64,000 nucleotides of DNA, from positions 124,001 through 188,000 of the forward strand of contig NZ_JASBRE010000001.1 in the NCBI RefSeq assembly GCF_029960815.1, written 5' to 3'. The stretch is from Pseudomonas sp. AL03 (GTDB taxonomy: Bacteria > Pseudomonadota > Gammaproteobacteria > Pseudomonadales > Pseudomonadaceae). The notes under the pieces are model-generated. The model was not told the DNA's origin. It searched no databases and saw only the letters and a program-made list of their open reading frames with translations. Shown piece after piece: positions 13,305-24,112 of the stretch; the first letter of the stretch is position 1, and each line of letters begins with the position of its first letter. A program made the translations under genes and the position numbers.

Positions 13305-15830
13305 ATGACGCAAGTCACGGTGAAACAACTGGCCGATGAGGTCAAAACACCGGTAGAGCGCCTGTTGCAGCAGATGCGTGAGGCAGGTCTGCCGCACACC
13401 GCCGCCGATGAAGGTGTGAGCGATAGTGAGAAGCAGTCTTTGCTGACTCACTTGAAGAGCAGCCACAAGGCGAAAGTGGAAGAACCGCGCAAGATTACAC
13501 TGCAGCGCAAAACCACCAGCACCCTGCGTGTTGCTGGCAGCAAAAGCATCAGCGTTGAAGTACGCAAGAAGAAAGTCTTCGTACAGCGCAGCCCGGAAGA
13601 AATCGAAGCCGAGCGCAAACGCGAACTGGAAGAACGTCGCGCAGTAGACAATGCTGCTCGTCAGAAGGCTGAAGAAGAAGCCAAGCGTCGCGCCGAAGAA
13701 GAAGCACGTCGCCAGCCTGCTGCTGCGCAAACTGCTACTAACGACGCCGTTGCAGCACCTGCTGCAGTTGCCGAGCCAGTACGCCAAAGCGCACCGGTTG
13801 TGGCCGCTGCACCAGCACCGTCTGCCGACGCTCGCAAGCAAAACGAACAGCGCCGTCCGGACAAACCACGTGCCGACGATAGCAATCGTCGTGGCAGTGG
13901 TGATGGTGAGCGCAAAAACGCTCCGCATCGTGCTTCGGTCAAGGAAAAAGCGCCTGCTCCACGTGTTGCGCCACGTACTACCGACGAAGAAAGCGATGGC
14001 TTCCGTCGTGGTGGTCGCGGCAAGGCCAAGCTGAAGAAACGCAACGCTCACGGTTTCCAGAGCCCAACCGGCCCTGTAGTGCGCGAAGTGAAGATCGGCG
14101 AGACCATCACTGTTGGCGATCTTGCCCAGCAGATGTCGGTCAAGGCTGCTGAAATCATCAAGTTCATGTTCAAACTGGGTACTCCAGCGACCATCAACCA
14201 GGTATTGGATCAGGAAACTGCCCAGCTGGTTGCCGAAGAGCTGGGCCACAAAGTGACCCTGGTCAGCGACACAGCCCTGGAAGATTCCCTGGCCGAGTCC
14301 CTGAAGTTTGAAGGTGAATCGTTCTCCCGTGCACCGGTTGTGACCGTAATGGGCCACGTTGACCACGGTAAGACCTCTCTGCTCGACTACATCCGTCGTG
14401 CCAAGGTAGCTGCTGGCGAAGCCGGCGGTATCACTCAGCACATCGGTGCGTACCACGTTGAAACTGATCGCGGCATGGTCACTTTCCTCGATACCCCGGG
14501 TCACGCCGCGTTTACCGCAATGCGTGCTCGTGGTGCCAAGGCGACTGACATCGTGATCCTGGTCGTTGCAGCGGACGACGGCGTAATGCCGCAGACCATT
14601 GAAGCGGTCCAGCACGCCAAGGCTGCCGGTGTTCCGCTGGTTGTTGCAGTGAACAAAATCGACAAGCCGGGCGCCGATCTCGATCGCATCCGTAGCGAAC
14701 TGTCGGTTCACGGCGTGACGTCGGAAGAGTGGGGCGGCGACACCCCGTTCGTATCGGTTTCGGCGAAAGTCGGTACTGGCGTGGACGAGTTGCTCGAAGC
14801 TGTTCTGCTGCAGGCTGAAGTTCTGGAACTGAAAGCGACTCCTTCGGCTCCTGGCCGTGGCGTCGTGGTTGAATCGCGTCTCGACAAAGGTCGTGGCCCG
14901 GTTGCTACCGTTCTGGTTCAAGACGGTACTCTGCGCCAAGGCGACATGGTGCTGGTCGGTTCGAACTATGGCCGCGTTCGCGCCATGCTCGACGAGAACG
15001 GCAAGCCAATCAAGGAAGCCGGTCCTTCCATCCCTGTCGAGATCCTCGGCCTGGACGGTACCCCGGACGCTGGCGACGAGATGAGCGTTATTGGTGACGA
15101 GAAGAAAGCCCGTGAAGTGGCTCTGTTCCGTCAAGGCAAGTACCGCGAAGTCAAACTGGCCCGTGCTCACGCCGGCAAGCTTGAAAACATCTTCGAGAAC
15201 ATGGGTCAGGAAGAGAAGAAGACGCTCAACATCGTCCTCAAATCCGACGTCCGTGGTTCGCTGGAAGCGTTGAACGGTGCCTTGAACGGCCTGGGTAACG
15301 ACGAAGTGCAAGTGCGTGTTGTCGGTGGCGGTGTCGGTGGTATCACCGAATCCGACGCCAACCTGGCACTGGCCTCCAGCGCTGTACTGTTTGGCTTCAA
15401 CGTGCGTGCCGATGCTGGCGCTCGCAAGATCGTCGAGCAGGAAGGTCTGGATATGCGTTACTACAACGTGATCTACGACATCATCGAAGACGTCAAAAAA
15501 GCCCTTACCGGTATGTTGGGCAGCGATGTTCGCGAGAACATCCTGGGTACCGCTGAAGTGCGTGACGTGTTCCGTTCGCCGAAGTTTGGCGCGATCGCCG
15601 GTTGCATGGTTATCGAAGGTGTTGTTCACCGTAACCGTCCAATCCGTGTACTGCGTGAAGACATCGTTATCTTCGAAGGCGAGCTGGAATCCCTGCGCCG
15701 CTTCAAGGATGACGCTTCCGAAGTACGTGCCGGCATGGAATGCGGTATCGGCGTGAAGAGTTACAACGACGTTAAAGTCGGCGACAAGATCGAAGTCTTC
15801 GAGAAGGTTCAGGTTGCTCGCAGCCTCTAA
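13305..15830 (+). CDS. infB: Translation initiation factor IF-2
   Basis: GTPase that delivers initiator tRNA to the ribosome. The 841-residue protein has an N-terminal IF2-N domain ([20 protein letters not shown]), a long charged linker rich in Lys, Glu, Arg and Ala (about 60-250), a second IF2-N unit, and the G domain with GHVDHGKTS near residue 349, DTPGHAAF and NKID. Domains II to IV follow. Shorter IF2 isoforms from internal starts are known in E. coli; I did not identify one here. Confidence 0.97.
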   Translation: MTQVTVKQLADEVKTPVERLLQQMREAGLPHTAADEGVSDSEKQSLLTHLKSSHKAKVEEPRKITLQRKTTSTLRVAGSKSISVEVRKKKVFVQRSPEEIEAERKRELEERRAVDNAARQKAEEEAKRRAEEEARRQPAAAQTATNDAVAAPAAVAEPVRQSAPVVAAAPAPSADARKQNEQRRPDKPRADDSNRRGSGDGERKNAPHRASVKEKAPAPRVAPRTTDEESDGFRRGGRGKAKLKKRNAHGFQSPTGPVVREVKIGETITVGDLAQQMSVKAAEIIKFMFKLGTPATINQVLDQETAQLVAEELGHKVTLVSDTALEDSLAESLKFEGESFSRAPVVTVMGHVDHGKTSLLDYIRRAKVAAGEAGGITQHIGAYHVETDRGMVTFLDTPGHAAFTAMRARGAKATDIVILVVAADDGVMPQTIEAVQHAKAAGVPLVVAVNKIDKPGADLDRIRSELSVHGVTSEEWGGDTPFVSVSAKVGTGVDELLEAVLLQAEVLELKATPSAPGRGVVVESRLDKGRGPVATVLVQDGTLRQGDMVLVGSNYGRVRAMLDENGKPIKEAGPSIPVEILGLDGTPDAGDEMSVIGDEKKAREVALFRQGKYREVKLARAHAGKLENIFENMGQEEKKTLNIVLKSDVRGSLEALNGALNGLGNDEVQVRVVGGGVGGITESDANLALASSAVLFGFNVRADAGARKIVEQEGLDMRYYNVIYDIIEDVKKALTGMLGSDVRENILGTAEVRDVFRSPKFGAIAGCMVIEGVVHRNRPIRVLREDIVIFEGELESLRRFKDDASEVRAGMECGIGVKSYNDVKVGDKIEVFEKVQVARSL

Positions 15831-15901
15831 CTCGCGCACTTCAAGGGCCACGATGAGCCGCCGCATGCCAATGCGCGGCACAGCGTCAGGACTCTAAACG
15901 C

Positions 15902-15935
15902 AACGCCCGGTCTGGCTTTTGTCAGGCCGGGCGTT
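15902..15935 (+). other. GC-rich hairpin between infB and rbfA
   Basis: Arms AACGCCCGG and CCGGGCGTT with further pairing inside. Only a short T run follows, so it may be a weak terminator, a pause site or an mRNA processing/stability element inside the infB-rbfA transcript. Confidence 0.55.
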
Positions 15936-15989
15936 TGCCGCTTTCAGACCCCACGGGTTTCACCGTGTGGCAGTAACAGGTAACAAGAC

Positions 15990-16391
15990 ATGGCAAAAGA
16001 ATACAGCCGTACCCAACGTATCGGCGATCAGATGCAGCGTGAGCTGGCACAGCTGATCCGTCGTGAAGTCAAAGACCCGCGCGTAGGCCTGGTCACCATT
16101 ACCGCTGTTGAAGTCAGTCGTGACGTCGGTCACGCCAAGATCTTCATCACCGTGATGGGCCAGGACAACGCCGAAGACATCGCGCAAAGCATCAAGGTGC
16201 TCAACTCTGCCGCCGGTTTCCTGCGTATGCAGTTGGCTCGCGAAATGAAGTTGCGCAGCGTTCCACAGTTGCACTTCCACTACGACGAAAGCGTCGTGCG
16301 TGGCGCGCACCTGTCGGCCCTGATCGAGCGTGCGGTGGCTGAAGACAATCAGCACCCGGTAGCGGCTGAAGCCGAAGACACCAAGGAGTAA
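15990..16391 (+). CDS. rbfA: 30S ribosome-binding factor RbfA
   Basis: Cold-shock-associated factor for late 30S assembly and 16S 5' end processing. The 133-residue protein shows the family pattern: [20 protein letters not shown], the KH-like core with [20 protein letters not shown], and the basic segment [18 protein letters not shown]. It ends 3 bp before truB. Confidence 0.96.
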   Translation: MAKEYSRTQRIGDQMQRELAQLIRREVKDPRVGLVTITAVEVSRDVGHAKIFITVMGQDNAEDIAQSIKVLNSAAGFLRMQLAREMKLRSVPQLHFHYDESVVRGAHLSALIERAVAEDNQHPVAAEAEDTKE

Positions 16392-16394
16392 TCG

Positions 16395-17312
16395 GTGGCT
16401 CAGGTCAAACGGATCCGCCGTAACGTCAGCGGCATCATCCTGCTCGACAAGCCGCTGGGGTTCACCTCCAACGCGGCATTGCAGAAGGTTCGCTGGTTGC
16501 TGAACGCCGAGAAGGCCGGGCATACCGGCAGTCTTGATCCGCTGGCCACCGGCGTGCTGCCGTTGTGCTTCGGTGAGGCCACCAAGTTCTCGCAATACCT
16601 GCTCGATTCCGACAAGGCTTATGAAACCCTGGCGCAACTGGGCAAGACCACCACCACGGCCGATGCCGAAGGTGAAGTTTTGCAGGAGCGACCGGTGACC
16701 GTTGGTCGCGCCGATGTCGAAGCTGTGCTGCCGAGTTTTCGTGGGCAAATCAGTCAGATACCGCCGATGTACTCGGCACTCAAGCGTGATGGCCAGCCGC
16801 TGTACAAGCTGGCCCGTGCAGGCGAAGTAGTGGAGCGCGAACCGCGTTCTGTTACTATTGTGCGCTTGGAATTGCTGGCCTTTGAGGGTGATACTGCGCG
16901 GCTCGCGGTGGATTGCAGCAAAGGCACCTATATCCGCACCCTGGTGGAAGATATCGGTGAACAACTCGGTTGTGGCGCTTACGTGGCTGAATTGCGACGT
17001 ACCCAGGCCGGGCCTTTCACGCTGGCGCAGACTGTGACGCTTGAAGAGTTGGAAGCCGTACATGCCGAGGGCGGCAACGAAGCGGTCGACCGCTTCCTGA
17101 TGCCATCGGACAGCGGCCTGCTGGATTGGCCGCTGTTGCAGTTCTCGGAGCACAGCTCGTTCTACTGGCTTAACGGCCAGCCGGTACGGGCCCCGGATGC
17201 ACCGAAGTTCGGCATGGTCCGGGTACAGGATCACAACGGTCGCTTCATCGGTATCGGTGAAGTGAGCGAAGACGGGCGTATCGCGCCGCGTCGATTGATT
17301 CGGTCAGAATGA
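16395..17312 (+). CDS. truB: tRNA pseudouridine(55) synthase TruB
   Basis: Isomerises U55 in the T loop of tRNAs. The 305-residue protein has the catalytic D48 in [14 protein letters not shown], the conserved KP at the N-terminus and a C-terminal PUA-type domain. The start is GTG at 16395, with AAGGAG inside the end of rbfA as ribosome binding site. Confidence 0.96.
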   Translation: MAQVKRIRRNVSGIILLDKPLGFTSNAALQKVRWLLNAEKAGHTGSLDPLATGVLPLCFGEATKFSQYLLDSDKAYETLAQLGKTTTTADAEGEVLQERPVTVGRADVEAVLPSFRGQISQIPPMYSALKRDGQPLYKLARAGEVVEREPRSVTIVRLELLAFEGDTARLAVDCSKGTYIRTLVEDIGEQLGCGAYVAELRRTQAGPFTLAQTVTLEELEAVHAEGGNEAVDRFLMPSDSGLLDWPLLQFSEHSSFYWLNGQPVRAPDAPKFGMVRVQDHNGRFIGIGEVSEDGRIAPRRLIRSE

Positions 17313-17364
17313 CCGAACGAGGGTGGCTGTTAACAGGCACGGTCACTTCCTCATTTTATAGATA

Positions 17365-17410
17365 CAGGGATTTGTCCCTGGCCTGTTGAAGCTGTTTCCT
17401 TGAAACAGTT
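17365..17410 (+). promoter_or_regulatory. Tandem hairpins in the rpsO leader
   Basis: Two stem-loops precede rpsO: CAGGGA / TCCCTG with loop TTTG (17365-17380), and AGCTGTTTC / GAAACAGTT (17390-17410), which ends just upstream of the AAGGA binding site. In E. coli S15 represses its own translation through leader structure; a similar role here is inference. Confidence 0.45.
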
Positions 17411-17431
17411 TCCTGATAAAAGGATTGCCTC

Positions 17432-17701
17432 ATGGCTCTCGACGTTCAAGAAAAAGCTCAAATCGTAGCTGACTACCAGCAAGCTGTTGGTGACACTGGT
17501 TCGCCAGAAGTGCAAGTTGCACTGCTGACCCACAACATCAACAAACTGCAAGGTCACTTCAAGATCAACGGTAAAGATCACCACTCCCGTCGTGGTCTGA
17601 TCCGCATGGTAAACCAGCGTCGTAAGCTGCTGGACTACCTGAAAGGCAAGGACGTGAGCCGTTACAGCGCTCTGATCGGTCGCCTGGGTCTGCGTCGCTA
17701 A
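17432..17701 (+). CDS. rpsO: 30S ribosomal protein S15
   Basis: Primary 16S rRNA-binding protein of the 30S platform. The 89-residue length is exact for the family. Landmarks are [20 protein letters not shown], the DHHSRRGL turn and the C-terminal [13 protein letters not shown]. It stands between truB and pnp as in most gammaproteobacteria. Confidence 0.98.
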   Translation: MALDVQEKAQIVADYQQAVGDTGSPEVQVALLTHNINKLQGHFKINGKDHHSRRGLIRMVNQRRKLLDYLKGKDVSRYSALIGRLGLRR

Positions 17702-17735
17702 TAAGCGATTGCGCTAGAGGTTGGTTGTCTGTCGT

Positions 17736-17760
17736 GCGTCAGTGGGTTTCCCGCTGGCGC
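17736..17760 (+). other. Stem-loop in the rpsO-pnp intergenic region
   Basis: An 11-bp stem (GCGTCAGTGGG with CCCGCTGGCGC, two G:U pairs, loop TTT) in the 195-bp gap before pnp. No T run follows. In E. coli the pnp leader is cut by RNase III in a long stem as part of PNPase autoregulation; this is a candidate for an equivalent structure. Confidence 0.45.
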
Positions 17761-17896
17761 ATGGCAGGCTCCCAGCCTCAAGTTTTATCTGGATACACGT
17801 TTTACCCTGGACAGGCGTTGGGTCGACTCCCGACATTGCCCAAGAATTTCGCAAGAAGACAAGTTCCCCAAGAGCCACAAAAGAAGGTAGGACACC

Positions 17897-20002
17897 GTGA
17901 ACCCGGTAATCAAAAAATTCCAGTTCGGTCAGTCGACCGTTACCCTCGAGACTGGCCGTATCGCCCGTCAGGCCTCCGGCGCAGTATTGGTCACCGTTGA
18001 CGACGACGTCAGCGTATTGGTGACTGTGGTCGGCGCCAAGCAAGCCGATCCGGGCAAGGGCTTCTTCCCTCTGTCCGTTCACTACCAGGAAAAGACTTAC
18101 GCTGCCGGTAAGATCCCTGGCGGTTTCTTCAAGCGTGAAGGCCGTCCTTCCGAGAAAGAAACCCTGACTTCCCGACTGATCGACCGCCCGATCCGTCCGC
18201 TGTTCCCAGAAGGCTTCATGAACGAAGTGCAGGTTGTCTGCACCGTCGTTTCCACCAGCAAGAAGACCGATCCGGACATCGCTGCGATGATCGGTACCTC
18301 GGCTGCGCTGGCCATCTCCGGCATTCCTTTTGATGGCCCGATCGGCGCTGCCCGCGTTGCGTTCCACGAAAGCACCGGTTACCTGCTGAACCCGACTTAC
18401 GAACAACTGAAAGCTTCGAGCCTGGACATGGTCGTTGCCGGTACTTCGGATGCCGTTCTGATGGTTGAATCGGAAGCCAAAGAGCTGACCGAAGACCAGA
18501 TGCTGGGCGCGGTACTGTTTGCTCAAGACGAATTCCAGGTTGTGATCAACGCTGTTAAAGAACTGGCTGCCGAAGCTGCCAAGCCAACCTGGGCCTGGGC
18601 TCCACAACCAGAAGCTACCGCTCTGCTGGGCGCTATCCGTGCGGAGTTCGGCGACGCGATCTCCCAGGCTTACACCATCACCATCAAGGCCGACCGTTAC
18701 GCTCGCCTGGGTGAGCTGAAGGACCAGGTGGTTGCCAAACTGTCCGGTGAAGAAGGTCAGCCATCTTCCAGTGAAGTCAAAGCAGCTTTCGGAGAAATCG
18801 AATACCGCACCGTCCGCGAGAACATCGTTAACGGCAAGCCACGTATCGACGGTCGCGACACCAAGACCGTGCGTCCTTTGAACATCGAAGTCGGTGTTCT
18901 GCCTAAGACCCACGGTTCGGCACTGTTCACCCGTGGCGAAACCCAGGCTCTGGTTGTTGCGACGCTGGGTACTGCCCGTGACGCACAACTGCTGGACACC
19001 CTGGAAGGCGAGAAAAAAGACCCGTTCATGCTGCACTACAACTTCCCTCCGTTCTCGGTAGGTGAGTGTGGTCGCATGGGTGGCGCTGGTCGTCGCGAAA
19101 TCGGTCACGGCCGTCTGGCCCGTCGTTCGATTCAGGCCATGCTGCCTGCTGCCGACGTGTTCCCGTACACCATCCGTGTTGTGTCGGAAATCACCGAGTC
19201 CAACGGTTCGAGCTCCATGGCTTCGGTCTGCGGCGCTTCCCTGGCGCTGATGGACGCCGGCGTTCCGATGAAGGCACCGGTTGCCGGTATCGCCATGGGT
19301 CTGGTTAAAGAAGGCGAGAAATTCGCCATCCTGACCGACATCCTGGGTGACGAAGACCACCTGGGCGACATGGACTTCAAAGTAGCCGGTACCGCCAAAG
19401 GTGTGACCGCGCTGCAGATGGACATCAAGATCAAAGGCATCACCGAAGAAATCATGGAAATCGCTCTGGGCCAAGCCCTGGAAGCGCGCCTGAACATCCT
19501 CGGTCAGATGAACCAGATCATTGGCCAGTCGCGTACCGAACTGTCGGAAAATGCTCCGACCATGATCGCGATGAAAATCGACACCGACAAAATCCGTGAT
19601 GTCATCGGTAAAGGCGGCGCGACCATTCGTGCGATCTGTGAAGAGACCAAGGCTTCGATCGACATCGAAGACGACGGCTCGATCAAGATCTTCGGCGAAA
19701 CCAAGGAAGCGGCTGAAGCGGCACGTCAGCGCGTTCTGGGCATCACCGCAGAAGCTGAAATCGGCAAGATCTACGTTGGTAAGGTTGAGCGCATCGTCGA
19801 CTTCGGCGCATTCGTCAACATCCTGCCGGGCAAGGACGGTCTGGTTCACATCTCGATGTTGAGCGACGCTCGCGTTGAGAAAGTGACCGACATCCTGAAA
19901 GAAGGCCAGGAAGTGGAAGTGCTGGTACTGGACGTGGACAACCGCGGCCGTATCAAGCTGTCCATCAAAGACGTAGCAGCAGCCAAGGCTTCGGGCGTTT
20001 AA
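17897..20002 (+). CDS. pnp: Polyribonucleotide nucleotidyltransferase (PNPase)
   Basis: Phosphorolytic 3'-5' exoribonuclease of the degradosome. The 701-residue protein has two RNase PH-like domains (first around [15 protein letters not shown], second around [16 protein letters not shown]), a KH domain near residue 558 ([12 protein letters not shown]) and a C-terminal S1 domain from about 621 ([15 protein letters not shown]). The start is GTG at 17897, giving [11 protein letters not shown], with AGGTAGGA upstream. Confidence 0.97.
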   Translation: MNPVIKKFQFGQSTVTLETGRIARQASGAVLVTVDDDVSVLVTVVGAKQADPGKGFFPLSVHYQEKTYAAGKIPGGFFKREGRPSEKETLTSRLIDRPIRPLFPEGFMNEVQVVCTVVSTSKKTDPDIAAMIGTSAALAISGIPFDGPIGAARVAFHESTGYLLNPTYEQLKASSLDMVVAGTSDAVLMVESEAKELTEDQMLGAVLFAQDEFQVVINAVKELAAEAAKPTWAWAPQPEATALLGAIRAEFGDAISQAYTITIKADRYARLGELKDQVVAKLSGEEGQPSSSEVKAAFGEIEYRTVRENIVNGKPRIDGRDTKTVRPLNIEVGVLPKTHGSALFTRGETQALVVATLGTARDAQLLDTLEGEKKDPFMLHYNFPPFSVGECGRMGGAGRREIGHGRLARRSIQAMLPAADVFPYTIRVVSEITESNGSSSMASVCGASLALMDAGVPMKAPVAGIAMGLVKEGEKFAILTDILGDEDHLGDMDFKVAGTAKGVTALQMDIKIKGITEEIMEIALGQALEARLNILGQMNQIIGQSRTELSENAPTMIAMKIDTDKIRDVIGKGGATIRAICEETKASIDIEDDGSIKIFGETKEAAEAARQRVLGITAEAEIGKIYVGKVERIVDFGAFVNILPGKDGLVHISMLSDARVEKVTDILKEGQEVEVLVLDVDNRGRIKLSIKDVAAAKASGV

Positions 20003-20038
20003 TCACCCCCACGCCTGACCGCTTCAACGTTATAGAAA

Positions 20039-20072
20039 ATGCCCTGCAGTGAAAGCTGCGGGGTATTTTTTT
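20039..20072 (+). terminator. Rho-independent terminator after pnp
   Basis: An 11-bp stem (ATGCCCTGCAG with CTGCGGGGTAT) with a 6-nt loop, followed by a run of T. It ends the rpsO-pnp transcript. Confidence 0.9.
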
Positions 20073-20140
20073 GCCTGCAAAAAAATCAGACGAGTCATGA
20101 AGTTGCCTGACCCCAAAGTCAGTGCTAGGTTTAGCCCACT

Positions 20141-20216
20141 GCCCGTGTAGCTCAGTTGGTAGAGCAGCGCACTCGTAACGCGAAGGTCGCAGGTTCGATT
20201 CCTGTCTCGGGCACGA
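20141..20216 (+). tRNA. tRNA-Thr (anticodon CGT), CCA end not encoded
   Basis: Cloverleaf with anticodon loop CTCGTAA (CGT, reads ACG), D arm GCTC...GAGC and T arm GGTTCGATTCC. Several features are off: positions 74-76 read CGA instead of CCA, the acceptor stem has a T:T mismatch at 6:67, and the anticodon stem has an A:C mismatch at 31:39 besides the G:A at 27:43. The CCA would have to be added by the nucleotidyltransferase. It may be functional but weak, or decaying. Confidence 0.8.
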
Positions 20217-20263
20217 GCGACACGTTGTTTTCAGATGATCCCGAATGGTTCTGAAGGCCAGAT

Positions 20264-20288
20264 AAACCGGGCTTCAAACGGTTTTTTT
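20264..20288 (+). terminator. Terminator after tRNA-Thr
   Basis: Stem AAACCG / CGGTTT with a 9-nt loop and a TTTT tail, about 50 bp after the tRNA. Confidence 0.6.
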
Positions 20289-20350
20289 GCGTCAGAGAGA
20301 TCCTTGATGATCCAGATCCATCTTCCATTCCCCAGATCAAAGAGAACGCC

Positions 20351-20656
20351 ATGACCGTTAAAGAATTGACCCAAGAAGCCAGACACGAAGAAGCGCTGAA
20401 AAAGTACTTGCTGGATTCGCCCCAGTTAGCCGAAGAGATCAAGGACTTGCCCGCCGACGATCAGAAAGACCAGATCCAGTGGGCGTTCGAGGATGAGGCG
20501 GAATCTCAGGGCTTGCAGCCGTGGGAGCTGACGCTCAAGTACACCTCAACCCCTGAAGAGTTCGAGGCTGCGCGCCTTGTTCTGCACAAGGAGGCTGCCG
20601 AGGTATTGGGCGTCGAGTGGGAAGAGTACTGCGAGATGAATAATCTGGTGCTCTGA
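20351..20656 (+). CDS. Small conserved hypothetical protein (DUF6388-like)
   Basis: A 101-residue acidic, mostly helical protein starting MTVKELTQEARHEEALKKYL. No signal peptide or membrane segment. I recall similar small Pseudomonas proteins annotated as DUF6388, but I cannot verify the family here. It stands alone between two terminators, so it has its own promoter, probably in 20289-20350. Confidence 0.75.
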   Translation: MTVKELTQEARHEEALKKYLLDSPQLAEEIKDLPADDQKDQIQWAFEDEAESQGLQPWELTLKYTSTPEEFEAARLVLHKEAAEVLGVEWEEYCEMNNLVL

Positions 20657-20657
20657 T

Positions 20658-20689
20658 AAAAACGCCAGCCTCACGAGGCTGGCGTTTTT
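20658..20689. terminator. Bidirectional terminator between the small ORF and nadC
   Basis: Stem AAAAACGCCAGCC / GGCTGGCGTTTTT with loop TCACGA. A/T runs on both sides let it serve both the plus-strand small gene and minus-strand nadC. Confidence 0.92.
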
Positions 20690-20706
20690 CATTCACGCGG
20701 GCGTTA

Positions 20707-21555
20707 TCAAAGGCTCAGACGCATCGACAGATCGACAGCCTTCACATCCTTGGTCATCGCACCAATCGAGATGTAATCCACCCCGGTTTCGGCGATCGGT
20801 AGCAGCGTGCTTTCGTTGATACCGCCGCTGGCCTCCAGTTTCGCCTTGCCTGCGTTCAGACGCACGGCTTCGCGCATGTCATCCAGGCTCAACTCGTCGA
20901 GCATGATGATGTCGGCACCGGCTGCCAGGGCTTCCTTCAGCTCCTCCAGGCTTTCCACTTCGATCTCCACCGGTTTGCCCGGGGCAATCTTGTGCGCGGC
21001 GTTGATGGCCTCCGGGATGCCACCGCAGGCAGCAATATGGTTTTCCTTGATCAGGAACGCGTCGTACAGACCGATGCGGTGGTTGTGGCAACCGCCGCAG
21101 GTCACGGCGTACTTCTGCGCCAGACGCAGCCCCGGCAAGGTTTTACGGGTGTCGAGCAACTTCACCTGAGTCTCGGCAACGTAATCCGCCAAGTACTGCG
21201 CGCGTGTGGCCACGCCAGAAAGCAATTGCAGGAAGTTCAGTGCACTGCGTTCGCCCGTCAGCAGCGAGCGCGCCGGGCCTTCGAGGTGGAACAGCGCCTG
21301 ATTGGGTTTCACCCGCTCGCCATCACGCACCTGCCAGTGCACCGCAACACGTGGGTCCAGCTGCCGAAACACTGCTTCAACCCAGGCTGTGCCGCAGATG
21401 ACGGCAGCGTCGCGGGTAATGATGGTGGCTTTGGCCAGGCGTTCGGCCGGGATCAACTGTGCGGTGATGTCGCCGCTGCCGATGTCTTCGAGCAACGCAC
21501 GGCGCACGTTGGCTTCGATTTCGGCGGTCAAATCGGCGAGACGTAGATTCGGCAT
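20707..21555 (-). CDS. nadC: Nicotinate-nucleotide pyrophosphorylase (carboxylating)
   Basis: Quinolinate phosphoribosyltransferase, making nicotinate mononucleotide in de novo NAD synthesis. The 282-residue product begins [17 protein letters not shown]. Family motifs visible are [38 protein letters not shown] and the C-terminal EASGGI and GVDYISIGA phosphate-binding segments. The start at 21555 is chosen because it matches family length; an upstream in-frame extension is unlikely. Divergent from the DUF1631 gene with a 282-bp gap. Confidence 0.95.
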   Translation of the reverse strand: MPNLRLADLTAEIEANVRRALLEDIGSGDITAQLIPAERLAKATIITRDAAVICGTAWVEAVFRQLDPRVAVHWQVRDGERVKPNQALFHLEGPARSLLTGERSALNFLQLLSGVATRAQYLADYVAETQVKLLDTRKTLPGLRLAQKYAVTCGGCHNHRIGLYDAFLIKENHIAACGGIPEAINAAHKIAPGKPVEIEVESLEELKEALAAGADIIMLDELSLDDMREAVRLNAGKAKLEASGGINESTLLPIAETGVDYISIGAMTKDVKAVDLSMRLSL

Positions 21556-21837
21556 AACGGACTCCACAAACAAAGTGGCCCGATTATAGGGCCATGGCGC
21601 TGGGCAACCCAAGGCATCGACGCGTTCCCATCGCTCTGAAACCTGCATTTGGTCGATTCGCCTGAGCAATCGGCACTAAGTCAGCGTCTCCCATAAGCGT
21701 CTATTTCATAGGGGATGCAGAGTCTGCTGGTACAGGGGACATCTTTTGCAAGATAATCCGCCTTGCTTTTGACGTCATGGCGTTGACGTAGGTTGGATTG
21801 ACGACTATTCGAAGACTCACCGTTTCTGGAGGCCTGA

Positions 21838-24048
21838 ATGCACAACGACGGGAATGTAGTGCCTTTGCACAAGGTTGCTACCGACCAGGCGACTCACTCG
21901 CCGCTCGCCCGCCTGCCTGTGATTCTGCTTCAGGTTCGCGACAAGGCTGCTCAACAGCTCAGGCTTGGGTTGCAGGAATTGTTCGATAACGCCGACGACA
22001 CACTGTTCGAAATGGCCGACCGGGCCCGCAATGACGTCGATCAGAACCTCTTCTTCGAAGCCATGCGCGACTTGCGCCTCAAACGCAAAAACATCGAACG
22101 CGGCGTTCTCGAGCAATTCGTCGAGGCTTTTGTTCGCCTCACACAGTACGACACCACTCAGTCTGCCTTGTCCCAGGCGCTGGCCTTCGACGCCGCGACG
22201 GCGCTGTCCAATGACGACAGGGCGCGCAGCGTGGCAGTTGAGGCGATGGTCCGCAAAGTGCTGAACCGCGACGGCTTCGCCCTGGACCAACTGACTGCCC
22301 GACTCAGCGCACTGCTGGGCAGGGAGCTGCTCGATCAGCACAATCCGGTGGGGCCTGCGATGCTCTGCGAGTACTTTTTGCAGGCCGGACGCAACCTGGG
22401 GGTGGAGATCAAGGTCAAGCTGATCATCCTCAAGTTGTTCGAACGCTACGTGCTCAAAGAGGCCAATCAGCTCTACGCCGAAGCCAATCAGTTGCTGATG
22501 GCCACCGGTGTTCTGCCCGACCTCAAACCTGCCCCAGCGCGTCGGGCCACGGATCGTGCGGCTGCCAGCGTCGGTGTTGAATCCGCGCCGGCCAGCCCCC
22601 GCGTCGGTGGCCCGCCGATCGACGACAGCGTGCAGGAAGTCTTCGCCGCGTTGCAGGTATTGCTGTTTCACGTGCGTGGCAGTGTCGCGCCGACGCTTGA
22701 AGCCAGTGCCCAGACACAGCCGATTTCCACCCGCGACCTGCTGCGCCTGCTCTCGCACTTGCAGCAATACGTGCCGGCGCCGGCAGCCCAGGACGACTTC
22801 GATCTGCGAAACCAGCTCGAACAACTGCTGACCCGGGTCAGCGTCAAAAGTGGCAAGTCACGCGTGGTCGGGGTGGCTGACGAAGACGTGATCAACCTGA
22901 TCGCGATGCTCTTCGAATGCATCCTCGATGACCGCAACCTGCCGGATTCGCTCAAGGCGCTGATCGGCCGTTTGCAGATCCCTATGCTGAAAGTGGCGGT
23001 GCTCGACAAGAGCTTCTTCAGCCGCTGCAGTCACCCGGCCCGGCGCCTGCTCAACGAAATTGCCACCGCAGCCATGGGGTGGGGCGAGTTCGATGACCAT
23101 GAGCGCGATAGCCTGTATCTGCGCATCGAACAAGTGGTGCAACGGTTGCTGAACGATTTTGTCGATGACCCGGCGGTCTTTTCCGAATTGCTGGCGGATT
23201 TTCTCGCCTTCACCAGCGACGAGCGCCGTCGCAGTGAGCTGCTGGAGCAACGAACCCGTGACGCCGAAGAAGGCCGTGCCAGGACTGAACTGGCCCGCCA
23301 GTGCGTTGAACAGGTGCTGAATCAGGCCCTGTTGGGCAAAGTATTGCCGCAACAGGTGGTGGTGTTTGTCCAGGAAGCCTGGAGCAAAGTGTTGCTGCTG
23401 ACGTGCCTCAAGCACGGCGATCAGTCAGCCGCGTGGCACGCCGATGTGCAGACCATGGAGCAATTGATCTGGAGCGTACAGCGTCATGACGAGCCCGATG
23501 CGAGCCTGCGCTTGTTGACGCTGGTGCCGGGGTTGCTCAAGTCGTTGCGCGACGGGCTGAGCAGTTCGGCATTCGATCCGTTCGCCACCAGCGAGTTTTT
23601 CAGTGAGCTGGAAGCCTTGCACGTTCATCTGTTCGAACGTCCAGGGCAAAAGCTTGAACAGTCTGTCGATACGCCGGTAATGGTCGAAGTGCTGCAGGAA
23701 GTCGTCCTGCGAACCGCCGACGAAGGGCCGGTCGATACGGCGTCAGTGCGTGTGCCGGAGAACGATGCCGGTCTGCTTCAGGTCGATCAGCTGCGGTTGG
23801 GGTGCTGGGTCGAGTTTCAGGAAGACGAGGAAAACACCCTTCGCTGCAAGCTGGCGGCGATCATTGAAGCCACCGGCAAGTACATTTTCGTCAACCGCAC
23901 CGGAATGAAAGTGCTGGAGCGCAGTCGCCCCGGTCTGGCGCTGGAATTCCATCGTGGCGCGGTGCGAGCGCTGGACGACACGTTGCTGTTCGATCGGGCG
24001 CTGGAGTCGGTGATCGGTAACCTGCGGCGCCTCAATCGCGGCAAGTGA
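21838..24048 (+). CDS. DUF1631 domain-containing protein
   Basis: A 736-residue, helix-rich, acidic cytoplasmic protein of unknown function. The family features are an N-terminal block (QVRDKAAQQLRLGLQELFDN), a long middle without low-complexity repeats except a Pro/Ala linker around 225-262, and a C-terminal segment WVEFQEDEENTLRCKLAAII...FVNRTGMKVLERS that resembles a PilZ-like barrel; that likeness is my inference. A strong TGGAGG site precedes the ATG. It sits between nadC and ampD, as in P. aeruginosa. Confidence 0.85.
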   Translation: MHNDGNVVPLHKVATDQATHSPLARLPVILLQVRDKAAQQLRLGLQELFDNADDTLFEMADRARNDVDQNLFFEAMRDLRLKRKNIERGVLEQFVEAFVRLTQYDTTQSALSQALAFDAATALSNDDRARSVAVEAMVRKVLNRDGFALDQLTARLSALLGRELLDQHNPVGPAMLCEYFLQAGRNLGVEIKVKLIILKLFERYVLKEANQLYAEANQLLMATGVLPDLKPAPARRATDRAAASVGVESAPASPRVGGPPIDDSVQEVFAALQVLLFHVRGSVAPTLEASAQTQPISTRDLLRLLSHLQQYVPAPAAQDDFDLRNQLEQLLTRVSVKSGKSRVVGVADEDVINLIAMLFECILDDRNLPDSLKALIGRLQIPMLKVAVLDKSFFSRCSHPARRLLNEIATAAMGWGEFDDHERDSLYLRIEQVVQRLLNDFVDDPAVFSELLADFLAFTSDERRRSELLEQRTRDAEEGRARTELARQCVEQVLNQALLGKVLPQQVVVFVQEAWSKVLLLTCLKHGDQSAAWHADVQTMEQLIWSVQRHDEPDASLRLLTLVPGLLKSLRDGLSSSAFDPFATSEFFSELEALHVHLFERPGQKLEQSVDTPVMVEVLQEVVLRTADEGPVDTASVRVPENDAGLLQVDQLRLGCWVEFQEDEENTLRCKLAAIIEATGKYIFVNRTGMKVLERSRPGLALEFHRGAVRALDDTLLFDRALESVIGNLRRLNRGK

Positions 24049-24112
24049 TCGCGCCCCGAGGGTCTATCACGGCATACTGGGCGCCATCACAGTCGTCGTT
24101 GAAGGAACCTGT

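Noticed and set aside
13278..15881. An open frame of 867 codons on the minus strand opposite infB
   Set aside because: It mirrors the infB codon pattern, starts and ends near infB, has no ribosome binding site and its product resembles no family I know. It is a by-product of high G+C coding on the other strand. The same holds for long antisense frames at 8152-10011, 17714-19849, 30660-32633 and 39754-42063.
20141..20660. tRNA-Thr considered as the attachment site of a genomic island
   Set aside because: No integrase and no repeat of the tRNA 3' end was seen downstream; the next genes (small ORF, nadC, ampD) look like core genes.
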